From the NCBI RefSeq assembly GCF_900129635.1, contig NZ_FSRB01000002.1, forward strand, positions 400,727-464,726: 64,000 nucleotides of DNA. Reading direction: 5' to 3'. Both the position numbers and the translations under genes were made by a program. Positions 1 through 10,500 of the stretch are shown in pieces (position 1 is the first letter of the stretch; the number at the start of each line of letters is the position of its first letter). The notes beneath the pieces are model-generated. The model was not told the DNA's origin, made no database searches, and worked only from the letters and a program-made list of their open reading frames with translations. The stretch is from Singulisphaera sp. GP187. Its GTDB lineage: Bacteria > Planctomycetota > Planctomycetia > Isosphaerales > Isosphaeraceae.

Positions 1-3000
1 TGGCTCGTGATGTTCCGGCATGTTTTCCGGCGGTGATTCGTGACGTTCCGGCAGGTTTCCCGAAGATTGGTGAGCCGTGCCCACCCGACAAGAGGGGAAT
101 GGGCGGCCGCCGACGCTGACCCGGATGACGCGGCCGGCCGGTTCGCCGGCCACGTTCGTTTCGACCCCGTAAAGGGACGCGAGGTTGACGGGCACTCGCT
201 CGGCGATCAGCCTTCCCAGGATCTCGAGGACCGAGGTGAGCGGGTCTTGGCCGGCCACGCAGACCGAGCCCGAGAGGTGGGGGCGCGTGCCGAGCACCTT
301 GCCGATCATGCGGGTGCACGAGCCGCCCGGGCCGGTCTCGAGGAAGACGCGGATGCCGTCTTCGTAGGCTTGAGCGACGACGGCCGGGAAATCGATTCCG
401 TCGATGGCGTGCGCGACGATCGCGTCGGCCGCGGTCTCACGGTCGAGGTCGTACGACTCGCCTCGCGCTCCGCTGTAGAACCGGACGCCGGGGGGGGGCG
501 TGGTCTTCAGGAGATGCATCGCGCGGTAGGCGGGCTCGACTTGCCGGGTGATCTCGCAGTGGACCGTGCTGACCATCGGCAGGGGGAAGAACCGACCCCC
601 GAGCGTTCGGGCGAGGTCGAGCACGTCGTTGCGACGGCCGCCAACGACCACCTCGCGCGGCGTATTCACGATCAGGAGATAGACCCGCTCGCGGCCGACG
701 AGCGCCGCGCGGACGGTCTCGGCGGAGTGCGGCACGATCCCGGCCAGCCAGTCGGCCGGTTCCCCTTCGGCCAATCCCCAGACGCGGCGGGCGGCCTCGC
801 AAGCGCCGGCCAGCTCGGACCGGAACAAGGGCGAGGTCTGGATCCGCCGGAGCATCTCGTCGCGCTCGGTCCAGCCGCGGAGCGCGAACAGGGCCGATGA
901 CTCGCCGAGGCTGTAGCCGATCGTGGCGCGCGGCTCAACGCCGAAGCCACGGAGCAGGTCGCTGACCATCGCGCCCAGCGAAACCTGGCCGAGGATCGGT
1001 GCCCGCTGATCGGCGAACGGTTCGGAAAGATCGCCGTTCCAGAACGTCTCCGGTGAGAACTGGCCGCGGAGGAACCCGGTCTCCTGGTCTTGCGCTCGCA
1101 GCAGGTCGGGCCAGAGTGCGGAGAGGCCACGGCCCATGCCCGCGAAGTGGTTGCCCACGCCGGGGAAGACGAACGCGATCCCGGCGTCGGGGCCGAGCGG
1201 ATGACGAGCGAGGAAGACGCGATCCCCTTTCAGACGGAGCGGCTCCGGCTCGTGCGGGTCGCGTTGGAGCCGCTGGCGGGCGTCGGCGAGCAGGTCGGGC
1301 AAGCTCCAGGCGATCCGCCGGTTCGACTCGGCGAGCGGTCCAGGGGCCGCGTCGGCCGCGAGCAACGCCAGGCCGAGCCGACGGCCTGGATCCGCGGCGT
1401 GGCGCTGCCACCAGGTGCGGGCCAACGCTTCGATCGGCTGGCCTTGATTTTCGGCGGCGAGCCCCTCGAGCGCTTCCATTTGGCGGAGCAGGCCCGGTTC
1501 GTCGTCCGCCTCGACCGCGAAGAGGGCGAGGTGCCGGGGTCCGAGGGGCTGAGCCCGGTCGAGCGTGGTCGTTCCGGCCCTCGGCTCGAAGCCCTCGAGG
1601 ATGATGTGGTGACAGTTCCCCTCGAGACCGAGCGCGCTGACGGCCGCGCGGCGCGGCCCTCGGGCGCGGTCGCGGAGCCAGAATTGCGGGCCTTGCGGTA
1701 CGAAGAACGGGGAACCCGCCGTGGCCAGCTCGGGGCGAAGCGTTTCGCCACCGCGGAGGGGCGGGAGGATCTGCTGGTGCAGGCAGAGAGCCGCTTTGAT
1801 CAATGAGGCCAGGCCCGCCGCGGCGCCGGCGTGGCCGACGTCTCCCTTGGCCGACCCCAGGGCGCACGAGAATTTCTCCGGCCAGGCTGAGCCGAGTTTC
1901 GCCAAGGCTTCGGCCTCAACCTGATCCTCGTCGGGGCGGCCGCTGCCGTGCGCTTCCAGGTAGCCGACGCTCGCCGGGTCGACTCCCGAGGCCGCGTAAG
2001 CCCGCTGCGCGGCGGTTTCATAGGCGGTGGCATCGGCCCCGCTCGAGGTGCCGACGCCGCGGATGACCGCGTAGATCCGGTCGCCATCGCGAACGGCGTC
2101 GTCGAGCCGCTTCACGATCAGGGCGGCCGCGCCGTCGCTGGGGACGGTGCCGTCGGCATTCGGGTCGAGCGGGCGAACCGTGCCTGACGGCGAGAACGGG
2201 TGAACCCGATCGGCGCAGCGGAAGGTGCGTGGGTCACACGCCAGGTCGACCGCGCCGACGATCGCCTCGTCGATCTCTCCTTGCCCGAGCAGGCGGACGG
2301 CGACATCAAGGGCGCAGGTGCCCGACGTCTCTTCGCTGGAGACCGTGAAGCTCGGGCCACCGACCCGGAACTCACGGGCGATCCGGCTGGCGACCAGCCC
2401 GCCGAGCGCCCCCATCGTCCGGTTGGCCGTCAACGGGGGGCCGGCCGTGTCGCGGAGGTCTGTAATCCAGCTTTCGAGGTCGTCGCCCGTCAGGTTCAGG
2501 CCGAGCTCGTCGTTCCAGCGCCTGGCGCTGGGGAGCATCGACCAGCGGACGTGGAAGTTGGTCGTGTTCAGGTCGAGCCCGATCCCGACGAAGACCCCCG
2601 CCCGGAGCCGAGGGCGATCGTCCCAGCCGGCGTCGGCGATCGCATCGGCGGCGACTTGCAGGGCCAGCGACTGCTGCGGCAGCATCTCCTCGAGCTCGCG
2701 CGGGGGAATCCGGAATCGCTCGGGCCGAAGCGCGAGCTCATCAATGCCGTATCCCCTTGGCTTGTTTCGCTCGCCCAAAGGCGAGCGGGGAGCGTAAGCT
2801 CCCTGTCTTTGGTCATTTGCGTTGGAGCCGGCCGGAAGACAGGGAGCTAACGCTCCCCGCTCACCTAATACCTCGCGCTCGCCTGGTTCTTTGTGGAACC
2901 AGACGGCGTCCTGGACACCCCACCAGTTGGTCAACTCGGCCGGTGCGCCCGGGACCTCGCCGCCGAGCACCCGTTCCTGGAAGGCCCGCAGCCCTCGAAA

Positions 3001-4431
3001 GGGGCCGAAGTGCGCGGCCATGCCAACGATCGCAACCGGGATCGAGGGCAACTCGGTCGCCGCGTCCACCACGGGCTCCGCCGACTCCGGAACCCATTCT
3101 TCAATCAAGGCATGAGCGTTGATCCCGCCGAAGCCGAACCCACTGACCGCGGCGCGACGGGGTTGACCCTCGGCTCGAGCGGGCCAGGGCTGGGCCGCGC
3201 TGAGGATCCGGAACGGGCTGCTCCCTGGTTCCTCCAGGCTCGGCGCCGGGGTCGTAAAGTTCGCGGTCGGCGGGAGCGTCTTGTGCTTAAAGGCAAAGAG
3301 CACTTTCAAGAGCCCGGCCGAGCCCGCCGCCGTCAGGGCGTGGCCGATGTTCGACTTCACCGAGCCGATCGTACATTGCCCGGCGGACCACCCCTCTGTT
3401 CCCCAGAGGGTCCGCAAGCTGGCGAACTCGACGGCGTCGCCGACCGGCGTGCCGGTCGCGTGGCACTCGATGAGGTCGACGTCGTGCGGGTCCCAGCCCG
3501 ACCGCTCGTAGGCCGAGCGCATCGCGCGGAGCTGACCTTCGGAGCTGGGGGCAAGCAGGCCGCCATCGACGTCGTTGGAGAGGCCGACGGCCGCGATGAC
3601 CCCGTGGATCGTGTCCCCGTGCCGGAGCGCATCGCTCAGCCGCTTGAGGACGAACATCCCGGCCCCTTCGCCGACGACCAGGCCGTCCCCTTGGGCGTCG
3701 AACGGCGAGGGCCGGCCCGAGGCCGACAGCGCGCGGAGCTGCGAGAACCCCATCTGGGTGTAGAGCGGGTCGGGCCGCGACAGGCCGCCGGTCAACATCG
3801 CGTCGGCCCGCCCCGCTAGAAGCTCGTCGGCCGCAAGCTTGAGGGCGTAAAGCGACGAAGCGCAGGCAGCGTCGAGCGTATAAGTCCCCCCGCCGAGGCC
3901 GAGGGCCTTGGCCAGGACGCCCGCCGGCAGTCCTGCCACGTAGCCGTTGAGCGGCTCGCCACGGCCGGCTATCTGATCCACGGCCCCGACCTGCTCGGCG
4001 ATCGTCCGCCCGAGCACCTCACGGGCCAAGGCCGACGAAGTCTCGGTCGGCAGCACGATGTTGCCGAACACGACGCCGACCCGGCCTCGGTCCAGCTCGG
4101 TGGTCACGGCGCTCCGCCAGGCCTGCCGGCCGGCGTGGAGGGCGAGGTGGAACATCGGGTCGAGTCGCCCGAGCTCCGCCGGGTCAAGGTCGAGCCCGCT
4201 GGGGTCGAGCTGGAAGTCTTCGATGAAGCCACCGCGGGTCGAGTAGACCCGGTCGGGAGCTCCGACCCGGGGGTCGTAGGCATCGGCGACGTCGAGCAGC
4301 CACCGGCCGCGCGGAACCTCGCGCGTGGTGTCGATTCCCCCCGCGACGTTCGCCCAAAACCGATCCAGGTCGGGAGACTGAGGGAAGATTCCCCCGATCC
4401 CCACGATCGCCACGCGTTCTCGATGCTGCAT
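1..4431 (-). CDS. pfa3: PUFA-synthase subunit Pfa3/PfaC-like (KS-CLF-AT...), 3' end outside window
   Basis: Multidomain type I iterative synthase, expected in the cytosol. The start codon is at 4431 and the frame is still open at position 1 (about 1477 codons seen). Residues 5-470 form a ketosynthase with the active-site motif DAACASS (Cys about 190). Residues 560-960 form a KS-like chain-length factor in which the motif reads SSEETSG, so the nucleophilic Cys is replaced, by my alignment, with Glu at about 701. Residues 1090-1440 form an acyltransferase with GYSLGES (Ser about 1174). Known Pfa3/PfaC proteins continue with DH-DH and, in myxobacteria, an AGPAT domain; these would lie left of the window. 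It is the last gene of a pfa1-pfa2-pfa3 series. Oddities: a palindromic repeat is translated in frame at residues 523-551, and the last visible linker is rich in Pro, Glu and His. The exact lipid product is not predictable. Confidence 0.88.
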   Translation of the reverse strand, partial: MQHRERVAIVGIGGIFPQSPDLDRFWANVAGGIDTTREVPRGRWLLDVADAYDPRVGAPDRVYSTRGGFIEDFQLDPSGLDLDPAELGRLDPMFHLALHAGRQAWRSAVTTELDRGRVGVVFGNIVLPTETSSALAREVLGRTIAEQVGAVDQIAGRGEPLNGYVAGLPAGVLAKALGLGGGTYTLDAACASSLYALKLAADELLAGRADAMLTGGLSRPDPLYTQMGFSQLRALSASGRPSPFDAQGDGLVVGEGAGMFVLKRLSDALRHGDTIHGVIAAVGLSNDVDGGLLAPSSEGQLRAMRSAYERSGWDPHDVDLIECHATGTPVGDAVEFASLRTLWGTEGWSAGQCTIGSVKSNIGHALTAAGSAGLLKVLFAFKHKTLPPTANFTTPAPSLEEPGSSPFRILSAAQPWPARAEGQPRRAAVSGFGFGGINAHALIEEWVPESAEPVVDAATELPSIPVAIVGMAAHFGPFRGLRAFQERVLGGEVPGAPAELTNWWGVQDAVWFHKEPGEREVLGERGALAPCLPAGSNANDQRQGAYAPRSPLGERNKPRGYGIDELALRPERFRIPPRELEEMLPQQSLALQVAADAIADAGWDDRPRLRAGVFVGIGLDLNTTNFHVRWSMLPSARRWNDELGLNLTGDDLESWITDLRDTAGPPLTANRTMGALGGLVASRIAREFRVGGPSFTVSSEETSGTCALDVAVRLLGQGEIDEAIVGAVDLACDPRTFRCADRVHPFSPSGTVRPLDPNADGTVPSDGAAALIVKRLDDAVRDGDRIYAVIRGVGTSSGADATAYETAAQRAYAASGVDPASVGYLEAHGSGRPDEDQVEAEALAKLGSAWPEKFSCALGSAKGDVGHAGAAAGLASLIKAALCLHQQILPPLRGGETLRPELATAGSPFFVPQGPQFWLRDRARGPRRAAVSALGLEGNCHHIILEGFEPRAGTTTLDRAQPLGPRHLALFAVEADDEPGLLRQMEALEGLAAENQGQPIEALARTWWQRHAADPGRRLGLALLAADAAPGPLAESNRRIAWSLPDLLADARQRLQRDPHEPEPLRLKGDRVFLARHPLGPDAGIAFVFPGVGNHFAGMGRGLSALWPDLLRAQDQETGFLRGQFSPETFWNGDLSEPFADQRAPILGQVSLGAMVSDLLRGFGVEPRATIGYSLGESSALFALRGWTERDEMLRRIQTSPLFRSELAGACEAARRVWGLAEGEPADWLAGIVPHSAETVRAALVGRERVYLLIVNTPREVVVGGRRNDVLDLARTLGGRFFPLPMVSTVHCEITRQVEPAYRAMHLLKTTPPPGVRFYSGARGESYDLDRETAADAIVAHAIDGIDFPAVVAQAYEDGIRVFLETGPGGSCTRMIGKVLGTRPHLSGSVCVAGQDPLTSVLEILGRLIAERVPVNLASLYGVETNVAGEPAGRVIRVSVGGRPFPSCRVGTAHQSSGNLPERHESPPENMPEHHEP
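2780..2865. repeat. Palindromic repeat inserted in frame in pfa3
   Basis: Two 30-bp arms (2780-2809 and 2836-2865) are inverted copies with two mismatches around a 26-nt loop. The arm core GAGCGGGGAGCG...GCTCCCTGTCTT recurs at about 38229-38278 between genes, so this is a dispersed repeat, not a gene-specific hairpin. It adds about 30 codons to the KS-CLF linker without a stop or a frameshift. Confidence 0.85.
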
Positions 4432-4496
4432 TGCTCTTGGTGTCGATGAGTGGCGAAGAGTCGTTTACCGACTGTCAGAAGCGATGGCTGCGTCTT

Positions 4497-4563
4497 TTGG
4501 AGGGTGGGCACGGCCCACCAGGTTTTTGGCAAAACGGGATGGTGGGCCGTGCCCACCCTCCAA
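4497..4563. repeat. Perfect 24-bp inverted repeat between pfa3 and pfa2
   Basis: Arms 4497-4520 and 4540-4563 are perfect inverted copies (core GGGTGGGCACGGCCCACC) around a 19-nt loop. It fills most of the 149-bp gap between the pfa2 stop and the pfa3 start. A related half-copy (GTGAGCCGTGCCCACC) lies in the pfa3 linker near position 75. It could form a strong hairpin in the mRNA, but it looks like a dispersed REP-like element. Confidence 0.85.
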
Positions 4564-4580
4564 GACGCGAGCTTACGGCT

Positions 4581-7500
4581 TTAGCCGATCGGGGTCATCT
4601 GGTTGCGTCGAAACGCCTGGTTCAGGGAGGAATCGATCACACATTCATAGTCCCCCATGCGAGCGACGACCTGGCCGTCGCCGTCGAGGAACTCGATGTC
4701 GGCGCGGGCGCGATGGGTCCCGGCCTCGGTGATTCGCGTGAGGATGCGGACCCCGTCCGTCGGGAAGGCGCGACGGAACTGGCGGTAGTTGCCGACGAAC
4801 GTGGGGAGCGAGCCGACGCCGGACCGCTCGACGCTCCAGACGATCAGCATCTGGAAGGCACAGTCGAGGGCCAAGGGGTCGGTCACCCAGGCTTGACGGA
4901 GCGGCCGATCGAGCCAGGCTTGGGGCAGTGGCGCGGTCGCGGCCGAGGCGACGATGCCCGACTCGTCGCACCCTTCGATCCGCTCCAGCCCTTGGAGGTC
5001 GGGGCCATGAAACAGGACGTCGCGATAGAGCTCGGCCACTCCGGCCGCCAGCGGGGGCAGATTGCGCTCCTCGATCGAAGGCTGGGCCGGCGTGTGCCGG
5101 TCGGCCAGGATCACCACGCCCTTGGCGTGGGAGAACTCGCGGCCGTCGCCCAGGGTGCCGCGAACCTCGACGGGCACCTTGTAGGAGGAGCCGTCACGGA
5201 CCCCCTTGCCCGCGAACACGCGAATCGTCTCCGGGCGATCGTCGCGGAGCACGATCCCCTTGAAGAGCCGGAGGTCGTCGATCCCCGCAAACACGAGCCC
5301 CGGGTTCCGCTGCAACGCCCCTTGGGCGAGCCATTCGAGGATCAGAGCCATCGGCAAGACCGGACGACCGTCGATCACGTGCGCCCCGAGGATCGGGGTC
5401 GTCGTCAGATCGAGCGTCCGTTCGAAGATCGGGGCGTGCCCGGGATTCGCGGCCGCCTGCCGCCCGTTCCCATCCCCATTCGCATGGCTCGTCCCGTTGT
5501 GCGACGGCCCCGCTTCGTGCGGCTTGCCGGGTCCCAGGACCACGACTTCCACCGGCCGGTCGGTCGTCGATTGGATCTCTTCCACGAGGTAGCGGGCCCC
5601 GTCGCGGGGCGGGATCAGCGGGATCCCCTCCGACTCGAACAGCGGGCGAAGCGACGGCGTGACCATGCCGCCGTCCCAGGGGCCCCAGTTGACCGCGACG
5701 ACGCGACACGACGGCCGGTCGCGTGCCTCGCGCTGGGCCCATTTGTTGAGGATCTCGTTGGCGGCCGCATAAGCGACCTGCCCGGTTCGGCCGAACCGCG
5801 CGGTGGAGGAGGAGAACAAGGCGAGCACGCGGAGGTCGTCCCCCGCCGTGGCCTCGAGCAAGGCCCGCAGGCCGGCGACCTTGGTGTCGAAGACGGTGGC
5901 GAACTGCTCGTCGCTCTGGTCCTCGATCCGGCGGTCGGCCAGCACCCCCGCGCCATGGATCAAGGCCCGAATCGGACCGAACTCGTTGCGGATCTCATCC
6001 AGTCGAGCGTGGAGTGCGTGGGCGTCGCGGACGTCGGCCGAGCGGTAGACCACGCGCGATCCGGCGGCCTCGATCCGCTCGAGGTTGGCGAGGATCTCCC
6101 GGTTGGCCGAGAGGTCGCGGAACTGGGACCCGATGAGTTGCGGGGTTGCATGGCCGTTGGCGCGGGCGACCAGGGCCCGCTTGATCTCGGCCTCGTCGGC
6201 GAGCGAAGCCAGCCAGTCGGGCTCGGAGACCGGCTCGGGACTACGGCCGAGCAACACGATCGTCGGTTGCAGGGCCTCGGCCAGGGCCACGGCCGCCTCG
6301 GCGGTGATCCCCCGGGCGCCTCCGGTAATGATGACCACGTCGCCCGGCTTGAGTCCGGTCGAGCTGTCACGGTCTGTGCCGGTCAGGTCACGCGCGACGA
6401 GCTCCAAGGTGGTTCGCGTGCCGTCCGGACCGAGGCCCACTTCCCCTGGACCGCGCTGAAAGATTTCGACGAGGAGCAGGGCGGCCGCCTCGTCCGGGCC
6501 TGCGACCGCGGGGTCGAGGTCGATCGCCTTGCAGGCGACTTCGGGCCATTCGTGGCCGGCCGTTTTGGCCAGCCCCGCCAGCCCGCCCGAGGTCGGTGCG
6601 GAGCCGGAGGCGGCCGGTAAGCCGCCGAGGCCGAACGAGCCATCGAGCCGCGTGACCGTCGCAAGCAAGGCGCCCGAGTGCTGCCCCGCCCGTCTCAGGC
6701 TGCCGGCGCAGGTCCGGAGCAATCGAAAGGCCTCTTTGATCGATGAGCCGTCCTCATCCGCGGTCGCCCCCAGGAGCAGCAAGCCGTCGAGCTGGGCCGG
6801 AGGAGTGACCGTCTCGATCTCGGCGCGATCGATGAGGCGAGGATGATAGCCCATCCCCATCAGCCGGGCGGCCAGAGCCGAGGCGAGCCCACGGTCGTCG
6901 CCGGCGATCCAGACCTCTCCCCCTACTCGGATCGCCACGTTCTCCTCGCGAGACTCGAGCGGCACACGCGTCACGACCAGCCGCTGAATCGCCGGCCGAC
7001 CGGTCGCCCGGCTCGATTCGGCCTTGGCCGGAGCAGGAGTCGACGTTTCGGCAGACTTGGATGCTTTGTTGGCCACCGGGGTCGGAGCCGAAGTCGCGGG
7101 GGGCGCGAGGAAGTCGACGATCTGGCCGAGGGTTCGGAGCGTGCCGAGGTGCTCGGGCTTGACGATTGGCGCTTCGGGGAGCTGTTCCTGCAAGGCGGCG
7201 AGGATTTCGACGCGTTTGATGGAGTCGATGCCGAGGTCGGCGTCGAGGAGCATGTCGGGCTCGAGCATCTCGGCGGGATAGCCCGTCTTCTCCGACACCA
7301 CTGCGAGCAGGACCGCCTGAACCTGGGCGGTCGCGGGCGCCGCGTCGACGACGGGTGAACCCGTCACCGAAGTCACGACCGGCACGGCAAGGAAGTCGAC
7401 GATCTGGCCGAGGGTTCGGAGCGTGCCGAGGTGCTCGGGCTTGACGATTGGCGCTTCGGGGAGCTGTTCCTGCAAGGCGGCGAGGATTTCGACGCGTTTG

Positions 7501-10500
7501 ATGGAGTCGATACCGAGGTCGGCGTCGAGGAGCATGTCGGGCTCGAGCATCTCGGCGGGATAGCCCGTCTTCTCCGACACCACCGCGAGCAAGACCCCTC
7601 GGACGATCTCAGCCGAAGGGGAATTGGCGACCGCCGCCGCAACGGCCGGAGCGGCGGTTGTGGCTCCCCCTTGGCCGAGGAAGTCGACGATCTGGCCGAG
7701 GGTCCGGAGTGTACCGAGGTGCTCGGGCTTGACGACGGGGGCTTCGGGGAGCTGTTCCTGCAAGGCGGCGAGGATTTCGACGCGTTTGATGGAGTCGATA
7801 CCGAGGTCGGCGTCGAGGAGCATGTCGGGCTCGAGCATCTCGGCGGGATAGCCCGTCTTCTCCGACACCACCGCGAGCAAGACTTCTTGGATGCGATCGG
7901 CCTTCGCGGGGACCGCGACGGGAGCCGGTGTCGGAGCCGGAGCCGGGACGGGAGCCCGTGCCGGTACTGGCGCCGGTGCGGCGTGAACCGTCGGGGCGGG
8001 CCGGGGCGAAGCGATGACCGGCTTCGCTTGAGGCACGGGTTGAGGTTGATGTTGTGGCTGTGGCTGAGCGTGGAACCGAGGAGCGGCGGGCTCAATCCCT
8101 TGCGTGTCGCGTGCCCGAGGGAGCTCGGTTCGCGGCTGGTAGGCCGGCGGCGTGGGCGTGAGGTCCACCAGGCCGAGTGAGGCGTAGGTCAGCCGTTGCT
8201 GCTGCTCGAGGAGCGTCTGGAAGGTGCGTTGCGCTTTATCCTGGCCGTCGAGGAACTGCCGGTGCAACGATGAGGTCTGTTCGCCGAGCTTTTGGAGGGC
8301 GACCAGATTATCCTGCGCGTTGCGGAGTGCCTGGCCCAGCATGGCCGGATCATTCGACCGGAGTGAAGGCGTCGGCTGGGGATGGGGCTGTTGCTGTGGC
8401 GCGGAGGTCGGCGCGGGCGAGTGGGTGCCGTTCGTTGGATTCATGGGATGATCGAGGTGCGTTCCGTTGCGTCCGTGATGGGCCGTCGCGCCACCGTTGG
8501 TCGAGGGAGCCGGGACGGAGGCAGGCGTCGACTGAACGATCCGAGCAGGAGGCGTCGGCGCGGGCAGCAAGCCCGACGCAGCAGGGATTGAGGGGGTCGC
8601 GGGCCGCGTGGAGGCCGGCCGCGGCTTGGTCGCAAGTGAAGGCGAAGGCAATGTCGGGGGCGTGGGCGTGGCGTTGGCCCCGCAGACCTTGACGGTCAGG
8701 CTCGGCTTGCGAGCGGCCTGCGGACTGAGGTCGACGCCGTCGTCCCACCGCGAGAGCACGACCGGGTGTCCCAGGGCGGCAACCTGCGCCAGGGTCAGCG
8801 CCAGGTCATAAACATGGCCTCGCTTGCCCCGAGACGCGTCGACCGCCAAGGCGGCGTGCTCGCGGCCTTCAAGGATCGAGCGGACCAGGCCGGTGAGCTT
8901 GCCGTCGGGCCCGACTTCGAGGAACGTCCGGAGCCCTGCCCGGTGCATTGCCTCGACCTCGGCGACGAACTCGACCGGCTCCGCGAGCTGCCCGGCGAGC
9001 AGGCTGCGGGCGGCGTCGGGGTCGTCGGGATAGGGGCTTGCCGTCGTGTTCGCGTAGACCGGAATTCGAGGCGCGGTGAACGGGACCGCGCGAAGCGTTT
9101 CGAGGAAGGGCTCGCGGGCCTCGGCGACGAACCGGCTGTGGAAGGCGGCCGACACGGCCAAAGGACGTGCGGTGATTTTCAGGTCTTCAAACAAGCGAGA
9201 CGCCCGCGCGATCTCGTCGGCGGGGCCGGAGAGGACCGCCTGGCGGGGCGCGTTCTTGTTGGCGATGACCACGTCGAGCTTCGCCTCGCGGACGACTGCC
9301 TCGATCCGGTCGAGCGGCGCGGCGACGGCCAGCATCGCCCCTGTCCCCGCCCCCCCTGCTCCGCCGTCGTCCGCCATCAGCCGGCCGCGCCGTCGCGACA
9401 AGGCGTCGAGCGCCTTGGCGTCGAACCGGCCCGCCGCGCAAAGTGCGGTGAGCTCGCCGTAGCTGTGGCCGGCGACCGCGTCGGGGCGAACCCCGAAATG
9501 CTCGAGGAGCCGGAGCACGCCCAGGCTCATCGCCCCCAGGGCCGGTTGGGCCACCTCGGTCGCGCGGAGCGCGGTCTCCTGGACCTCGGCCTGCGCCTCG
9601 GAGAAGGCCGGGTGCGGGAAGACGAGATCCACCAGCCGCCGGCCGTCATCCAAGGGGACGCTGTTGGCTTCGGCCAGGGCGTCGTGGACCTGCGGGAACC
9701 GGCAAGCCAGGCCCCGGAGCATCCCGGCGTGCTGCGCCCCTTGTCCGGGGAAGAGCATCGCCAGGCCGCCGGCCGCGGGGCCGGTCGCGTAGTAAATCCC
9801 CTCGGGGGGGCGAGCATGGGCCGTGCCGTTACCGTTGCCGTTGCCATTCCCCGAGTGAGGCGTGCCCGCCGGTCCGCGCTCCACCAGGGACCGGGCTTGG
9901 TCCAGCAAGCTTCCCAGGTCGGCCTTGCCACGCTCGACGACGATCGCGAGTCGATAAGGGTCGTCGCTCTGGAATCGAGCCCGCGCGCGGCCAGCCTCGA
10001 CCCGCAAGACTGGCCAGGCCAGGTCGCGCGGCCAGGCCTTGAGTGCGTCGAGCAGGGCGTCTTGACGGGCGGCCGAGACGGCGAGGATCTGGACGTCGCC
10101 ATCCCAGTCGACGACCGCTTTCTCGGCTTCCACTTCTTCGAGAACGCAGTGGAAGTTGCTGCCGCCGAAGCCGAAGGCGCTCACCGCGGCGCGGCGCGGA
10201 TGGTCGGCACGCGGCATCCAGGGGCGTGCCTCGGTGTTGATGTAGAAGGGCGAAGTCCCCGGTTCGGCCCCCGCGATCGGCTGGGTCACCTTGGCCGTGG
10301 GGGGGAGCACCTTGTGGTGCAAGGCGAGCGCGGCCTTGATCAGGCCCGCGGCCCCCGCCGCCGCCTTGGTATGGCCGATCTGCGACTTGACCGACCCCAG
10401 GGCGCACCAGGTCTGCTCGGCGTCGGCCTTGCGGTAGACCTCATTGAGCGCGGCCATCTCGACCGCGTCCCCGACCTTGGTCCCGGTGCCGTGCGCCTCG

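Noticed and set aside
40-900. Long plus-strand open frame opposite pfa3
   Set aside because: It is a GC-driven mirror of the pfa3 coding frame, with no domain and with Arg/Asp/Gly-rich composition.
4431-6620. 729-codon plus-strand frame opposite pfa2
   Set aside because: The minus-strand frame has every synthase motif; this frame is antisense noise typical of high-GC coding DNA.
7109-7883. CRISPR-like regular repeats
   Set aside because: The repeats are the three ACP-coding segments of about 205 bp, far too long and coding.
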